Shown here piece after piece: positions 1 to 8,832 of a DNA stretch of 64,000 nt; the first letter of the stretch is position 1, and the number at the start of each line of letters is the position of its first letter. Source of the DNA: Aequorivita antarctica. GTDB lineage: Bacteria > Bacteroidota > Bacteroidia > Flavobacteriales > Flavobacteriaceae. The DNA lies in the NCBI RefSeq assembly GCF_007997155.1, contig NZ_VORT01000006.1, forward strand, positions 1-64,000, given 5' to 3'. The notes under the pieces are model-generated. The model had not been told where the DNA came from and did not search any database. It saw only the letters and a list, made by a program, of their open reading frames with translations. The translations under genes were made by a program, and so were the position numbers.

Positions 1-626
1 GTGCAGATATCGGAACCCCGGTAACAGTGCAAGTATTCAGCCAGGACAACAACGGTAACCTAGCCACTTGTACGGCAACGGTAACTGCGGTTGACCTTCT
101 TGCGCCGGTAGTTACCTGTCCAGCAGATCAAACTGTTGACCCAGGAGCTGGTAACCTGTTCTATATTGTTCCAGATTACTTTGCAACTGGCGAAGCAACT
201 GCTATCGATAACTGTACAGACCCTGTGACTATAACTTCTCAGGATCCTGCTGTGGGAACACCATTATCAGATGGCGTTTATACCATTACACTTACGGCAA
301 CGGACGAGTATGGAAATGTTGGAACTTGTGAGTTTGAGCTTACTGTTGATACTGTACTTGGTGCAGGCAACAACAGCCAGAGCCTTGGAAGCATCGCTAT
401 GTATCCTAACCCTGCAAAAAGTGAAGTGACTATCGGCAACCCACAGAGTCTAGAGCTTGAGAGCGCCAATATTTACGACCTAACTGGAAGATTGGTACAA
501 TCCTTCAACTTAAAGGGAATGGCAACGACCAAGACCTTAAACGTTGACAACCTTGCTGCCGCTACTTACGTAGTGATCATCAAAGGCAAAGAAGGACAGA
601 TAACCAAGCGCCTATTGAAAGAATAG
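1..626 (+). CDS. T9SS-sorted extracellular protein with HYR-like domains, 3' part
   Basis: The reading frame is open from the left edge (first full codon at base 3), so only the C-terminal part of a larger surface or secreted protein is present. It contains repeated HYR/Ig-like segments with the pattern APVVTCPADQTVD followed by AIDNCTDPV, as found in Bacteroidota adhesin-like proteins. The last ~75 residues form a type A T9SS C-terminal sorting domain: YPNPAKSEVTI, then IYDLTGRLV, and a final basic TKRLLKE. The protein is therefore inferred to cross the outer membrane through the type IX system. A strong terminator follows. The ligand or enzymatic role cannot be judged because the N-terminal part lies outside the window. 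Confidence 0.9.
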   Translation, partial: ADIGTPVTVQVFSQDNNGNLATCTATVTAVDLLAPVVTCPADQTVDPGAGNLFYIVPDYFATGEATAIDNCTDPVTITSQDPAVGTPLSDGVYTITLTATDEYGNVGTCEFELTVDTVLGAGNNSQSLGSIAMYPNPAKSEVTIGNPQSLELESANIYDLTGRLVQSFNLKGMATTKTLNVDNLAAATYVVIIKGKEGQITKRLLKE

Positions 627-646
627 TTTTTTTTCAAAACAATAAT

Positions 647-688
647 AAAAACCCCTTGTGCAAATAGCGCAAGGGGTTTTGTTTTTTT
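647..688 (+). terminator. Rho-independent terminator after the T9SS gene
   Basis: AAAACCCCTTG pairs with CAAGGGGTTTT around a short loop and is followed by GTTTTTTT. It begins 20 bp after the stop codon, as expected for an intrinsic terminator. Confidence 0.9.
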
Positions 689-770
689 CCACTACCCTAG
701 TCCTGCAAAGCTTTTTCAGCGTAGGAGGAGACAACAATCAACCATCTTTCTACAATCCCCATACGCTGCA

Positions 771-801
771 TTGTAACTATGGGAAATAATCTATATTTTC
801 G
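771..801 (+). promoter_or_regulatory. Bacteroidota-type promoter (TTG-N20-TATTTTCG)
   Basis: TTG at 771-773 is separated by 20 nt from TATTTTCG at 794-801, a good fit to the flavobacterial -33/-7 consensus (TTG ... TAnnTTYG). The expected transcript start lies just before the ATG at 818. This rules out the earlier in-frame ATG at 779, which lies inside the promoter. Confidence 0.7.
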
Positions 802-817
802 CTATCCAAACCTATTT

Positions 818-2665
818 ATGAAAAAACTAACTCCTCTAGTTATACTGCTATGCTTTTTTTTAAGCACTCAAGCGCAAACTCCTGCGATAGAAAAGCTCAA
901 CAAGCAGATAGAAAACAACCTTTCAAACCCCGATTCTACAAAGATCTATTTGTTTCGTCTTTTGAAGCATGCTGCAGAGCTCCACGATACTGTGATTGGC
1001 AAAACGTATAGCACTTTAGGCATCCAGTACAATAAATTGGCAGTTCCCGATTCCGCGGAATTCTATATGAAAAAGGCGCTGGATTACACTGAAAAATACC
1101 CGCTGCCTCATGCCAAAATGTATCTTAATTTGGCCATCAATTACCGTTTTGGTTCTCGCTATCAAGAATCGTTGGAGGCACTTGATAACGCCATGCAGTT
1201 CTATAAAAAAGCTGAAAATAAAGAAGGAGAGGGGTTGGTCTACGGCGAAATGGGGTCCAACTACAACTATATGATGAACAGTGAAAAAGCACTGGAATAT
1301 CTCAAGAAAGCAATTGCCATTTTAACGGAAGTGAACAACCAGAGAGAGCTATATATTGTGAAGCAAAAATTGGCAAACTTATATTATAATAATGGTGACT
1401 ATGCCTTTGCAAAGGATTTATATGAAGAAGTGTTGCCGAACTTTGCAAAAAATAAAGGCCTCAATTATTACTATACCTTACTGAGCTATGCTGATTGTCT
1501 CATCCAGTTGGAAGAAAATTATAAAGGCGCTGAAGAGGCCCTAAAAGAAGTTGAGAGCGGCCTTCGGGAGATGAACAATAAGGAATATATGTGGTTAAGC
1601 GTAAGTAACCTTGCCAAAGTTTATGATGCTACAGGCAGAACGCAAGAAGCCCAAGAGGCGTTTCAAAAGGCCTATGATGGATCCTTACAGCTAAATTCAA
1701 CTCGGTTTATGGAGATAAGCGTTCATTATCTCGATTTTTTAAATAACCATAAACAATACACCAAGGCGCTCAGCGTAATAGACCAGGTAAAGAATAATAC
1801 AAAAACATCAAGGCTGAAAATGAATGCCGAAAATGAAATTGACTTTTTAAAACAAACTGTTTCCACCTATAGCCAAAAGGGAATGGTAGAAAACTCATTA
1901 CAGTCTTTTGAACGAATGGATTTTTTAAAGGATTCACTCAATACCGCCATCAATAAGGCCAAGTCACTGGAACTTCAGGAAGCTTATCAAAATGGTCTGC
2001 AGCGCGAGAAGAATCTTGTATTGACAAAAAACAACGAGCTTTTGGTGGAAAACAACAACAAGAAAGATAATATCCTATTGCTGAGTATCCTTATTTTTAT
2101 ACTCATACTAGCCATTGGGTTGGTGCTGTTCCTATCCAATAAAAACAAGCTTAAACTACAGCAGGAACTGGTAACTAGTTTAGAAACCTCCCAAAAGGTT
2201 TTAGAAGAGAAAAACACTTTGGAGCATGAACTAAGTCTGGAACGCGAAAGAACGCTGGTCAATAAAGAAAAAGAATTGATAGAGGTCACCATGGAAATGT
2301 CCGACCTTCAAAACAGAATAATGGAATTGATAGCCCATCGGGAAAATCCAGAGAGTTCTGAAGCTCTGGCCACAAAATTAAAGGACCTCTTGAGCAATAA
2401 TAATTATTGGAAATATTTTAAAGGCAAATTTGTAGAGGTCCATCCCGTTTTTGCCTCACAACTTTCGGAAATGTTCCCTAGTTTATCAGATAGCGACGTA
2501 GCTTACTGTTGCATGTTAAAACTCCAGCTTTCCACCAAGGAAATTGCCTCCCTGATGGGCATAAGTAGCGATCAAGTAGAATCAAAAACAGCAACCCTCC
2601 GCAGAAAAATAGGGATGGGAGATGATATCCTTGGCTTTGAAAAACTGATAGATCATTTGGAATAA
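818..2665 (+). CDS. TPR-repeat membrane regulator with LuxR-type C-terminal HTH
   Basis: The 615-residue product starts with signal peptide MKKLTPLVILLCFFLSTQAQ. A run of tetratricopeptide repeats spans about residues 25-380. A single membrane helix (LLLSILIFILILAIGLVLF) follows, then a long coiled coil and a C-terminal helix-turn-helix (STKEIASLMGISSDQVES). The layout matches Bacteroidota one-component regulators that sense in the periplasm through TPRs and bind DNA through a GerE-like domain. The start at 818 is chosen from the signal peptide and the promoter just upstream. A paralogue of the same design lies at 40534-42141. The signal sensed and the targets are unknown. No phosphoacceptor or kinase domain is present. 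Confidence 0.85.
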   Translation: MKKLTPLVILLCFFLSTQAQTPAIEKLNKQIENNLSNPDSTKIYLFRLLKHAAELHDTVIGKTYSTLGIQYNKLAVPDSAEFYMKKALDYTEKYPLPHAKMYLNLAINYRFGSRYQESLEALDNAMQFYKKAENKEGEGLVYGEMGSNYNYMMNSEKALEYLKKAIAILTEVNNQRELYIVKQKLANLYYNNGDYAFAKDLYEEVLPNFAKNKGLNYYYTLLSYADCLIQLEENYKGAEEALKEVESGLREMNNKEYMWLSVSNLAKVYDATGRTQEAQEAFQKAYDGSLQLNSTRFMEISVHYLDFLNNHKQYTKALSVIDQVKNNTKTSRLKMNAENEIDFLKQTVSTYSQKGMVENSLQSFERMDFLKDSLNTAINKAKSLELQEAYQNGLQREKNLVLTKNNELLVENNNKKDNILLLSILIFILILAIGLVLFLSNKNKLKLQQELVTSLETSQKVLEEKNTLEHELSLERERTLVNKEKELIEVTMEMSDLQNRIMELIAHRENPESSEALATKLKDLLSNNNYWKYFKGKFVEVHPVFASQLSEMFPSLSDSDVAYCCMLKLQLSTKEIASLMGISSDQVESKTATLRRKIGMGDDILGFEKLIDHLE

Positions 2666-2880
2666 CAAATCCCAAATCCCAAATCCCAAATCTCAAATCC
2701 TATCCAACCATCTAACAATCCAACAATCTAAAAATCTAAACCCAAATCCCGAATCCCGAATTAACGAATCCCAAATCCCAAATCCCACGTGTCCGCCGAA
2801 GCGTCATTGCGAGCGCAGCGAAGCAATCTCATGAATATAGTCAGAATCATAACCCTCCCTTCGCAACAAAGCAATCTTAT
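2664..2880. repeat. Intergenic AAATCCC-type word repeats and GTCATTGCGAG element
   Basis: About 2667-2790 holds many copies of the word AAATCCC and variants (CAATCTAA, CGAATCC). From 2802 to 2829 lies an element beginning CGTCATTGCGAGCGCAGCG and ending AAGCAATCT, and a diverged half copy ends near 2880. A related GTCATTGCGAGGCACG element lies at 8711-8737. These are dispersed flavobacterial intergenic repeats; no gene is seen here. Confidence 0.8.
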
Positions 2881-2882
2881 CG

Positions 2883-2890
2883 TAACTTTG
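2883..2890 (+). promoter_or_regulatory. -7 element TAACTTTG before the DUF1206 gene
   Basis: TAACTTTG matches TAnnTTTG and lies 31 bp before the GTG start at 2922. No clear TTG -33 element is present at the usual distance. Confidence 0.5.
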
Positions 2891-2921
2891 TTTATGAATG
2901 CCTTAATAACAACACAAAAGA

Positions 2922-3698
2922 GTGAAGAAATCCTATAAAATAGCTGCTACCATAGGCTTCGTCTCTAAAGGTATCATCTATTTGGTAATAGGCATACTCT
3001 CCCTTTTGGCGGCATTAAATATGGGAGGAGGAAGTTCTGGCACCAACCAAGCCCTTGTATTTCTTAAAAAACAACCCTTTGGACAAATACTCTTGATGCT
3101 CTTGGGCGTGGGCCTGCTTTGCTATTCCTTTTGGATGTTTGTACAGAGCATAAAAGATCCTGAAGATTTAGGCAACAGCAGAAAAGCAAAACTGCGCCGT
3201 TTCGGACTTTTCACCACGGGGCTGGTTTATACTTTTATAGCCGTTCTTACTTTTTATCATGTGTTCACTTACGTGGCCGAAGGAACCTCCAGTTCCCGCT
3301 ATCTCAACTTCATAGGACCTTCCACATTGTCCATTGTTTTTATATGTGTGGGTATTGTATTGGCCATCCAATCCATCATTTTAATACTTGGGGTTTTAAA
3401 AGGAGGACTGTTGGATCAATTTAATCTGGAAGGCCATAAATATCACCAACTCATCCGCCGTATAGGCCAATTTGGTTTTTATTCCCGCGCCTTTATTGTC
3501 GCCATAATCGCTTATTTCTTTCTGCGGGCAGGCATCTATTCTGGCAATCACGACATTAAAGGCATACAGGATGCCTTTTCGTTTTTGGACCAATCTATGT
3601 TGGGCAGGATTTTAATGGGCTTTACTGCCGTAGGCTTTATTTCTTATGGCGCTTTTTATGTGTTGCTTACGCGCTACCGTAGTTTTGATGGGGAGTGA
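2922..3698 (+). CDS. DUF1206 family integral membrane protein
   Basis: The 258-residue product has about six hydrophobic helices arranged as three similar two-helix units. Each unit begins with a pattern like IGFVSKGIIYLVIGIL, GLFTTGLVYTFIAVL or IGQFGFYSRAFIVAIIA. This internal triplication is typical of DUF1206. The start is a GTG at 2922; the upstream ATG at 2894 is out of frame. The function of the family is not established, and it is often annotated only as a membrane protein. It appears to be a single-gene unit with its own -7 element upstream. Confidence 0.85.
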   Translation: MKKSYKIAATIGFVSKGIIYLVIGILSLLAALNMGGGSSGTNQALVFLKKQPFGQILLMLLGVGLLCYSFWMFVQSIKDPEDLGNSRKAKLRRFGLFTTGLVYTFIAVLTFYHVFTYVAEGTSSSRYLNFIGPSTLSIVFICVGIVLAIQSIILILGVLKGGLLDQFNLEGHKYHQLIRRIGQFGFYSRAFIVAIIAYFFLRAGIYSGNHDIKGIQDAFSFLDQSMLGRILMGFTAVGFISYGAFYVLLTRYRSFDGE

Positions 3699-3781
3699 GT
3701 TTTTATAAAAAAGCTCTTAAGTCTTAAGATTATGGCGATGAGGTGGATGAGGTTTTTGTGCAGCATACTTTTTTATATGGC

Positions 3782-4021
3782 TTAAAACGAATTAATGTCT
3801 TTCAAATATTCCCCTAAAAACAAATCCAAATCCCCTTCGTCTGTAAAATCGTATTTAGGCTCTGTTCCCGATTCAAAGAATTCGGTTAATTCCAAAAGTC
3901 CTATAAACAAACGATAGTGAATTCCTTCATAATTATAAATATACAAGTACTCATTACTTCCTTCGGAGGATATTGTCTCTAGCGTTCTGCTGGGTGTGAT
4001 ATAATCTGTATAGATAACCAT
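3782..4021 (-). CDS. Small acidic hypothetical protein (79 aa)
   Basis: I do not recognise this family. The product is strongly acidic (many D and E, with clusters such as FTDEGDLDLFLGEY) and rich in aromatic residues. It has no signal peptide or membrane helix. Amino acid usage looks like a real protein rather than an antisense shadow, and nothing better occupies the 500-bp gap. It lies downstream of the NUDIX/helicase operon in the same orientation, separated by about 175 bp with a possible 38-codon ORF. It may be a small accessory protein or a relic. Confidence 0.5.
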   Translation of the reverse strand: MVIYTDYITPSRTLETISSEGSNEYLYIYNYEGIHYRLFIGLLELTEFFESGTEPKYDFTDEGDLDLFLGEYLKDINSF

Positions 4022-4196
4022 CGTGTTCGGTAGTAAATATGTATTGTAAAATCTAAATTTCGACTATCCTAAATCCTTGACCACAGATAATCATCCAACA
4101 ATTCTTTCACTGATCTCTTAGTGGAGTGGTCCTTTAGCAGCCAGACTAAGAATATGAATTTATGACAGATTTGTAAAGAAGACATTTATTCTTACA

Positions 4197-7100
4197 CTAT
4201 CCAATTGACATCTTAGCAGATGCATTCCACAAATATTGTGGGATAGGCTCACTTAAATTCCAATTTATACTCATTGGTTTAGATCCATAATAATCTAGGA
4301 GGTTTCCCTCTCCAATAAAAACATATCCCATTGTATTCCCAAACTCATCTTTTGCTTTTTCTCTAATAAAAAGTAGAATCTTTTTATTAAGGTCTTGGTG
4401 ATTAATGTAAGTTAAACCTTTACCGTGGTCTGAACGTGTTTGATTTTGAGACTGCCAATGAAATAAGGTTTCATTAACTGCATAATCATTGTACATCGTA
4501 GTTGGAGAAAAGTCTTCTTCTGATTTAATGAGGTCAATGAATAAAATCTCGGTATTAAGATATTTATTTTCCGCAACACCTTCTCGGTTAGATGACTTTT
4601 TATAAAAAGTACTTAACCCGAAAGCCACCAATATTTGATCGCGAGTATAGCGTGAATGAACCTTCAAAGGTTGTATATACGGAAGATCGATGTTTATTTC
4701 TTTAAAACTAATTTCATCGATTAGAATTTCTAAAACCTCAATCATTTCATCAACAAGTACTATATTTTTTCCAATTGCTTGTATGCTATTCTCTAAGGAG
4801 TCAAACTCTTTTGTATCTTGCCAGACATCATAGTGTAGCATAAGAAGCATTGTTTTTTCTTCTCCATCAAATAAATCAAACTTGGGTTTAAACCTCTCTT
4901 TGGCGATATTTAAAATAAACTGAAAATAGCTTATGGAATTAGTGGAAAGCCATTTTTTTAAAATGGTTGAAACAATCTTTTTTTCGTGTGTGCTTTCGAA
5001 GTCACCGTGCTTACCTGCAAATTGAAGTAGTCTTTTCCAACTTCCTCTTTTGTAAATTGCTTGTAAACTAATATTATTGAAAGAAATGAAATTTGCTAGT
5101 GTAAGAGGCAAAGTGGTTTGATGTTCAAAATTTTGAATTTTCTGGATAAGCTGCCGTTTATTAACTGAGGTTGCGGCAATAATATTTTCAAGAATATTGT
5201 GTTTCGCTTTTTGTTCAAGTACAATTGAACAACCTAAGGGCAAATGTGGAAAATTGTCTTCAATTTCTTTTTGCACACGGGTAGTGGTTTTACCAATTAA
5301 TGCCCTGAATTTATTTTCAAAATTATATTCAGGTCTTGCATTAGCCACGAAATCCAATACAGTCAAACATTCTTTACCTTCAGATAGCCTAAGTCCTCTT
5401 CCTAATTGTTGTAGGAATATCGTTAGACTTTCTGTTGGTCTCAAAAACAAGACTGTGTCAATTTCAGGGATATCGACTCCTTCATTAAATATATCCACAA
5501 CAAATAGATAGTTGATTTCTTTATTTCGTAGTTTTCTTCTTACCTCCTCTCTTTCCCTTGAGTTTTCACTGGTTAAATAATGTGCTTTTAAATTGGCTAA
5601 TGTGAACTTTTCGGCCATATACTTAGCATGCTCAATAGTTACACAGAATCCCAGTGCTCTAACATCGTTTATGTCTCTTAGATATTTATTAGTGTTGTTT
5701 AATATTTCCCCAACACGCTTATCATTTGCTAAATACAATTTCGTTAATTCACTTGGAACATATCTTCCATTTTCCCATCTAACCTTAGACAAATCTATAC
5801 TATCTGAAATTCCGAAATATTGAAATGGACATAAAAGTTTTCTGTTTAAGGCTTCTGGTAACCTTATTTCTGCTGCAATTCTATCACAAAAATCGTCGAG
5901 AATGTTTTCATTATCCATTCTCTCTGGAGTAGCAGTTAATCCTAATAGAACTGATGGTTTAAAGTGGTTGAGTATAGGTCTATAACTTGAAGCTGAAATA
6001 TGATGAACCTCATCGATAATTATAAAATCATAAAATGTAGGACTTAAAGAAAGCTCATCGATTCTGTTTCTTAAAGTTTGGACGGAAGCAAATACAAAAT
6101 CGAATTTATCTGGTTCCATTCCATCAACCCATAATTCTCCAAAATTATTATTTTTTAAAACACCTTGAAATGTTGATCTCGCTTGTGTTAAAATCTCTTT
6201 TCTATGAGCGACATATAGTAGTTTCGCAGTTTTATTTTCCTGTTTAAACCTCTTATAATCGAAAGCCGAAACAACTGTTTTTCCAGTCCCTGTGGCTGCG
6301 ACCAATAAATTTTTATGTCTATTGTGAACAATGCGCTCCACTTCCAACCTTTCCAATATTTCCTTTTGGTAGGGGTAAGGCTTCAAATCAAAATAAGCCA
6401 AGTTATTGAAGCTTTGTTGTGGCATTTTCCCCGACCTAAGTGAAGTGATTAGTTTTTCAGAATGTGTTTCGTCATTAAACAATTCAAATTCATTGTTTTG
6501 CCAATAAACATCAAAGGTTTTTTGGAACTTATCAATTATATGGCTTACCTCCTTTGTAGTTATTTTAAGGTTCCATTCTAAACCATCTGTTAAAGCAGTG
6601 CGCGAAAAGTTAGAAGAACCAATATATCCAGTGTGAAATCCTGTATTGCGGTAAAAGAAATATGCCTTTGCGTGCAATCTTTCATTCCCAGTATTGTAAG
6701 ATATTTTAACTTCAGTATTTGGCAATTTTGAAAGTAATTGAATTGCTTTGTAATCTGAAGCTCCCATATAAGTCGTTGTAATGACTCTCAATTGACCACC
6801 TCTTTCAGTGAATTCACGTAATTCCCTTTCTAGAATTATTATTCCTTTCCATTTTATAAAAGAAACTAATAAATCCACTCTATTTGATGAAAGAATCTCT
6901 TTTTTTAATTCGCTTTCTAAAGAGAGGCCAACGTTTCCGCCTGTAAATAACTCGCTATGTGTTAACCTAGTGTAAGGGGTGATTTCTTTTAGATGCAATT
7001 CCAAGTCGGAGAAGTGTGCGTCAGTTTTTTCGAAAACAGCTTTAAGAATTCTTCCTTCTGTTTCAATAAGGTCACCTTCAATAAGGTTATTGTCAATTTC

Positions 7101-7337
7101 GTCTTTTAAAATTCGAATGATTTTGTTTGCAACTTTAATCTGATTTTCAATTGCGTATTCACCCTTGATTAAAGAAAGCGCATAACCAATAGTGCTATTA
7201 AGGTGTTTTGATAAAACTTGCGCAGCTTCTTCTTTGTCAATTGGAGATTCTTTAATATAAAATTGCTTTGCATTAAGGCTCTCAAGTTTGAAAGCAACTA
7301 ACTTGGTTATTAATTGCTCATAAATACCTTCAATCAT
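4197..7337 (-). CDS. PLD-nuclease / SF2 DEAH helicase / DUF3427 fusion protein
   Basis: The 1046-residue product has three recognisable parts. Residues ~125-280 form a phospholipase-D-like nuclease domain with HAK at 222-224 and GSSN at 240-243. Residues ~315-680 form an SF2 helicase core: Walker A AATGTGKT (347-354), Walker B DEVH (442-445), motif III TAT (468-470), and motif VI QQLGRGLR. The remaining ~350 residues correspond to the poorly characterised DUF3427-type C-terminus. Such proteins probably translocate on nucleic acid and cut it, in repair or defence. The start codon overlaps the stop of the upstream NUDIX gene (TAATG), so the two are probably translationally coupled. Confidence 0.9.
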   Translation of the reverse strand: MIEGIYEQLITKLVAFKLESLNAKQFYIKESPIDKEEAAQVLSKHLNSTIGYALSLIKGEYAIENQIKVANKIIRILKDEIDNNLIEGDLIETEGRILKAVFEKTDAHFSDLELHLKEITPYTRLTHSELFTGGNVGLSLESELKKEILSSNRVDLLVSFIKWKGIIILERELREFTERGGQLRVITTTYMGASDYKAIQLLSKLPNTEVKISYNTGNERLHAKAYFFYRNTGFHTGYIGSSNFSRTALTDGLEWNLKITTKEVSHIIDKFQKTFDVYWQNNEFELFNDETHSEKLITSLRSGKMPQQSFNNLAYFDLKPYPYQKEILERLEVERIVHNRHKNLLVAATGTGKTVVSAFDYKRFKQENKTAKLLYVAHRKEILTQARSTFQGVLKNNNFGELWVDGMEPDKFDFVFASVQTLRNRIDELSLSPTFYDFIIIDEVHHISASSYRPILNHFKPSVLLGLTATPERMDNENILDDFCDRIAAEIRLPEALNRKLLCPFQYFGISDSIDLSKVRWENGRYVPSELTKLYLANDKRVGEILNNTNKYLRDINDVRALGFCVTIEHAKYMAEKFTLANLKAHYLTSENSREREEVRRKLRNKEINYLFVVDIFNEGVDIPEIDTVLFLRPTESLTIFLQQLGRGLRLSEGKECLTVLDFVANARPEYNFENKFRALIGKTTTRVQKEIEDNFPHLPLGCSIVLEQKAKHNILENIIAATSVNKRQLIQKIQNFEHQTTLPLTLANFISFNNISLQAIYKRGSWKRLLQFAGKHGDFESTHEKKIVSTILKKWLSTNSISYFQFILNIAKERFKPKFDLFDGEEKTMLLMLHYDVWQDTKEFDSLENSIQAIGKNIVLVDEMIEVLEILIDEISFKEINIDLPYIQPLKVHSRYTRDQILVAFGLSTFYKKSSNREGVAENKYLNTEILFIDLIKSEEDFSPTTMYNDYAVNETLFHWQSQNQTRSDHGKGLTYINHQDLNKKILLFIREKAKDEFGNTMGYVFIGEGNLLDYYGSKPMSINWNLSEPIPQYLWNASAKMSIG

Positions 7338-7720
7338 TATAGTAATGTTTTTAATTTTTCAATAACAGGAATATCCGCTTCTGCAAAATCATAGCCTTTT
7401 AGATCTTCAAAGTAGACAAATTCAAAGTCTAGGTGTTCCAAAAGTTTGATTTCCCCTGAAATATACTCACACAAGTAGGCTATTAAATTTATTTTTAAGG
7501 AACCATAGTCGTGGGTGTGAGAAGATATTCTTTGAAAAGGAAGGATTTCAATGTTTAATTCTTCTTTGATTTCTCTCGTTATAGCTTGTTCTTCGTTTTC
7601 TCCTTTTTTTAATTTGCCGCCAGGAAATTCCCATTTTAACGGTAACTTCATTTTCTCGCTTCGCTGCGCAATGAGGATTTTCCCTTCTCTATAAATTACT
7701 GCACAAACTACATAAATCAT
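7337..7720 (-). CDS. MutT-like NUDIX hydrolase
   Basis: The 127-residue product has the NUDIX fold, with WEFPGGKLKKGE followed by REIKEELNI. The Nudix box residues G, E, RE and EE are present; the usual last glycine of EExGU is replaced by asparagine. Length and the N-terminal pattern (VVCAVIYREGKILIAQRSE) resemble 8-oxo-dGTP/CTP pyrophosphatases of the MutT group. Such enzymes hydrolyse nucleoside diphosphates linked to another moiety. It is the first gene of a two-gene operon and overlaps the PLD-helicase gene by one base. The substrate is not certain; nucleotide sanitation, or processing of a nucleotide signal linked to the helicase, are both possible. Confidence 0.9.
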   Translation of the reverse strand: MIYVVCAVIYREGKILIAQRSEKMKLPLKWEFPGGKLKKGENEEQAITREIKEELNIEILPFQRISSHTHDYGSLKINLIAYLCEYISGEIKLLEHLDFEFVYFEDLKGYDFAEADIPVIEKLKTLL

Positions 7721-8159
7721 TTTATAAAACTACAAGTATAATTTAATAAATTGTATGAAATTTGTTCTATTCCTTCACCCAACCCCCAAAACCCGCATTA
7801 CACAATAGCAACTTAAAATGCGTTTTTCCATAAAATCCGACCCACGACCCCCAAAATTTTAAAGACTAAAAACTCATAATGTCTTCTCCTTAAAACCCCA
7901 GCCACGGATACTCCATAGCAAAGCCATAGCAAAGTCATTAGAATGTAGGAAAACAGCCCTTTTTTCCTACAAATTTAAAAATAGTCGTGAATACGCAGAA
8001 ACGAGCGGTCAAAATACCAATTATATAAGGGCAAATAACAACAGTGAATCCACTAAAAATACTCACTACTCATTACTCATTACTAACTACTAAACTCATT
8101 ACTCACTACTAAAAAAATAACTACTTTTGCCCCCACAAAAATAATTTACAGAAAAGATC
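7721..8159. other. Non-coding interval with a perfect hairpin and ACTCATTACT words
   Basis: No gene is seen in this 439-bp interval. A perfect 10-bp inverted repeat (TGTAGGAAAA / TTTTCCTACA, 7944-7971, 8-nt loop) is present without a T-tract, so it is not a clear terminator. Positions about 8065-8111 hold repeated CTCATTACT/ACTACTAA words, one of the dispersed low-complexity repeat types seen across the window. Confidence 0.6.
8122..8129 (+). promoter_or_regulatory. -7 element TACTTTTG of ppa
   Basis: TACTTTTG matches TAnnTTTG and lies 30 bp before the ppa ATG. The -33 region falls in the ACTCATTACT repeat and has no TTG. Confidence 0.5.
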
Positions 8160-8672
8160 ATGAACAAGACATTCGACGTACTGATAGAAATCCCCAAGGG
8201 CAGCCGCAACAAATACGAATACGACTTTAAATTGAAGAAAATCCGCTTTGATAGGATGCTTTTCAGTAGTATGATGTATCCCGCAGATTACGGTTTTATA
8301 CCAGAAACTTTGGCATTGGACGGCGATCCGCTGGATGTTTTGGTTTTGGGTGGCGAACCTACCTTCCCAATGTGTGTGATGGAAGTAAAACCAATCGGTG
8401 TTTTCCACATGGCTGATGAAAAAGGCCCTGATGAAAAAGTAATCTGTGTGCCTATTTCAGACCCTATTTGGAGCAGTTTGAATGACCTATCAGATATGAA
8501 TCCACATTTGGTAAAGGAAATTGAGCATTTCTTTCAGGTTTACAAAGATCTTGAAAAGAAAAAAGTTGACGTTGATGGTTGGGGAGATGCAAATGAAGCT
8601 ATGGAAATTTATAACCAATGCGTAAAACGCTACAAGGAAACACCAGAGGTGCAGGGACATTTCAGTATTTAA
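8160..8672 (+). CDS. ppa: Inorganic pyrophosphatase, soluble family I
   Basis: This cytosolic enzyme hydrolyses pyrophosphate to two phosphates and so pulls biosynthetic reactions forward. The 170-residue length is normal for family I. The signature DGDPLDVLVL carries the metal-binding aspartates. The substrate-site motif KYEYD and the sequence MMYPADYGFIPET are also conserved. It is followed about 160 bp downstream by a membrane-bound pyrophosphatase gene in the same direction. A large hairpin carrying a dispersed repeat lies between them and may uncouple expression of the two. Confidence 0.95.
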   Translation: MNKTFDVLIEIPKGSRNKYEYDFKLKKIRFDRMLFSSMMYPADYGFIPETLALDGDPLDVLVLGGEPTFPMCVMEVKPIGVFHMADEKGPDEKVICVPISDPIWSSLNDLSDMNPHLVKEIEHFFQVYKDLEKKKVDVDGWGDANEAMEIYNQCVKRYKETPEVQGHFSI

Positions 8673-8697
8673 AATTACACGATTACTATTTCGGTTA

Positions 8698-8748
8698 AAA
8701 CCTAACAAACGTCATTGCGAGGCACGAAGCAATCTGACTGTTAGGTTT
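8698..8748. repeat. Dispersed GTCATTGCGAG repeat enclosed by a perfect 10-bp inverted repeat
   Basis: AAACCTAACA (8698-8707) and TGTTAGGTTT (8739-8748) are perfect inverted repeats. Between them lies GTCATTGCGAGGCACG...AAGCAATCT, which itself can fold. The element sits between ppa and hppA. It resembles the copy at 2802-2829 and is probably a REP-like element able to form a hairpin in RNA. Confidence 0.75.
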
Positions 8749-8785
8749 CCTGCATTTTACTGTTTCGTATCCCAAACCATTTCCC

Positions 8786-8793
8786 TATTTTTG
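8786..8793 (+). promoter_or_regulatory. -7 element TATTTTTG of hppA
   Basis: TATTTTTG matches TAnnTTTG, 39 bp before the hppA ATG. A convincing -33 TTG was not found. Confidence 0.5.
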
Positions 8794-8832
8794 CAATCGC
8801 AAATTTGAAAACCAATCTTAATTAAATAAATT

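Noticed and set aside
779-817. Upstream in-frame ATG for the TPR/LuxR gene
   Set aside because: It overlaps a well-formed promoter and would place 13 residues before the signal peptide.
4069-4185. 38-codon minus-strand frame (MSSLQICHKF..., ending KELLDDYLWSRI) between the helicase and the 79-aa gene
   Set aside because: The C-terminal half looks protein-like, but it is too short and has no clear family, so it may be a relic. I did not list it as a gene.
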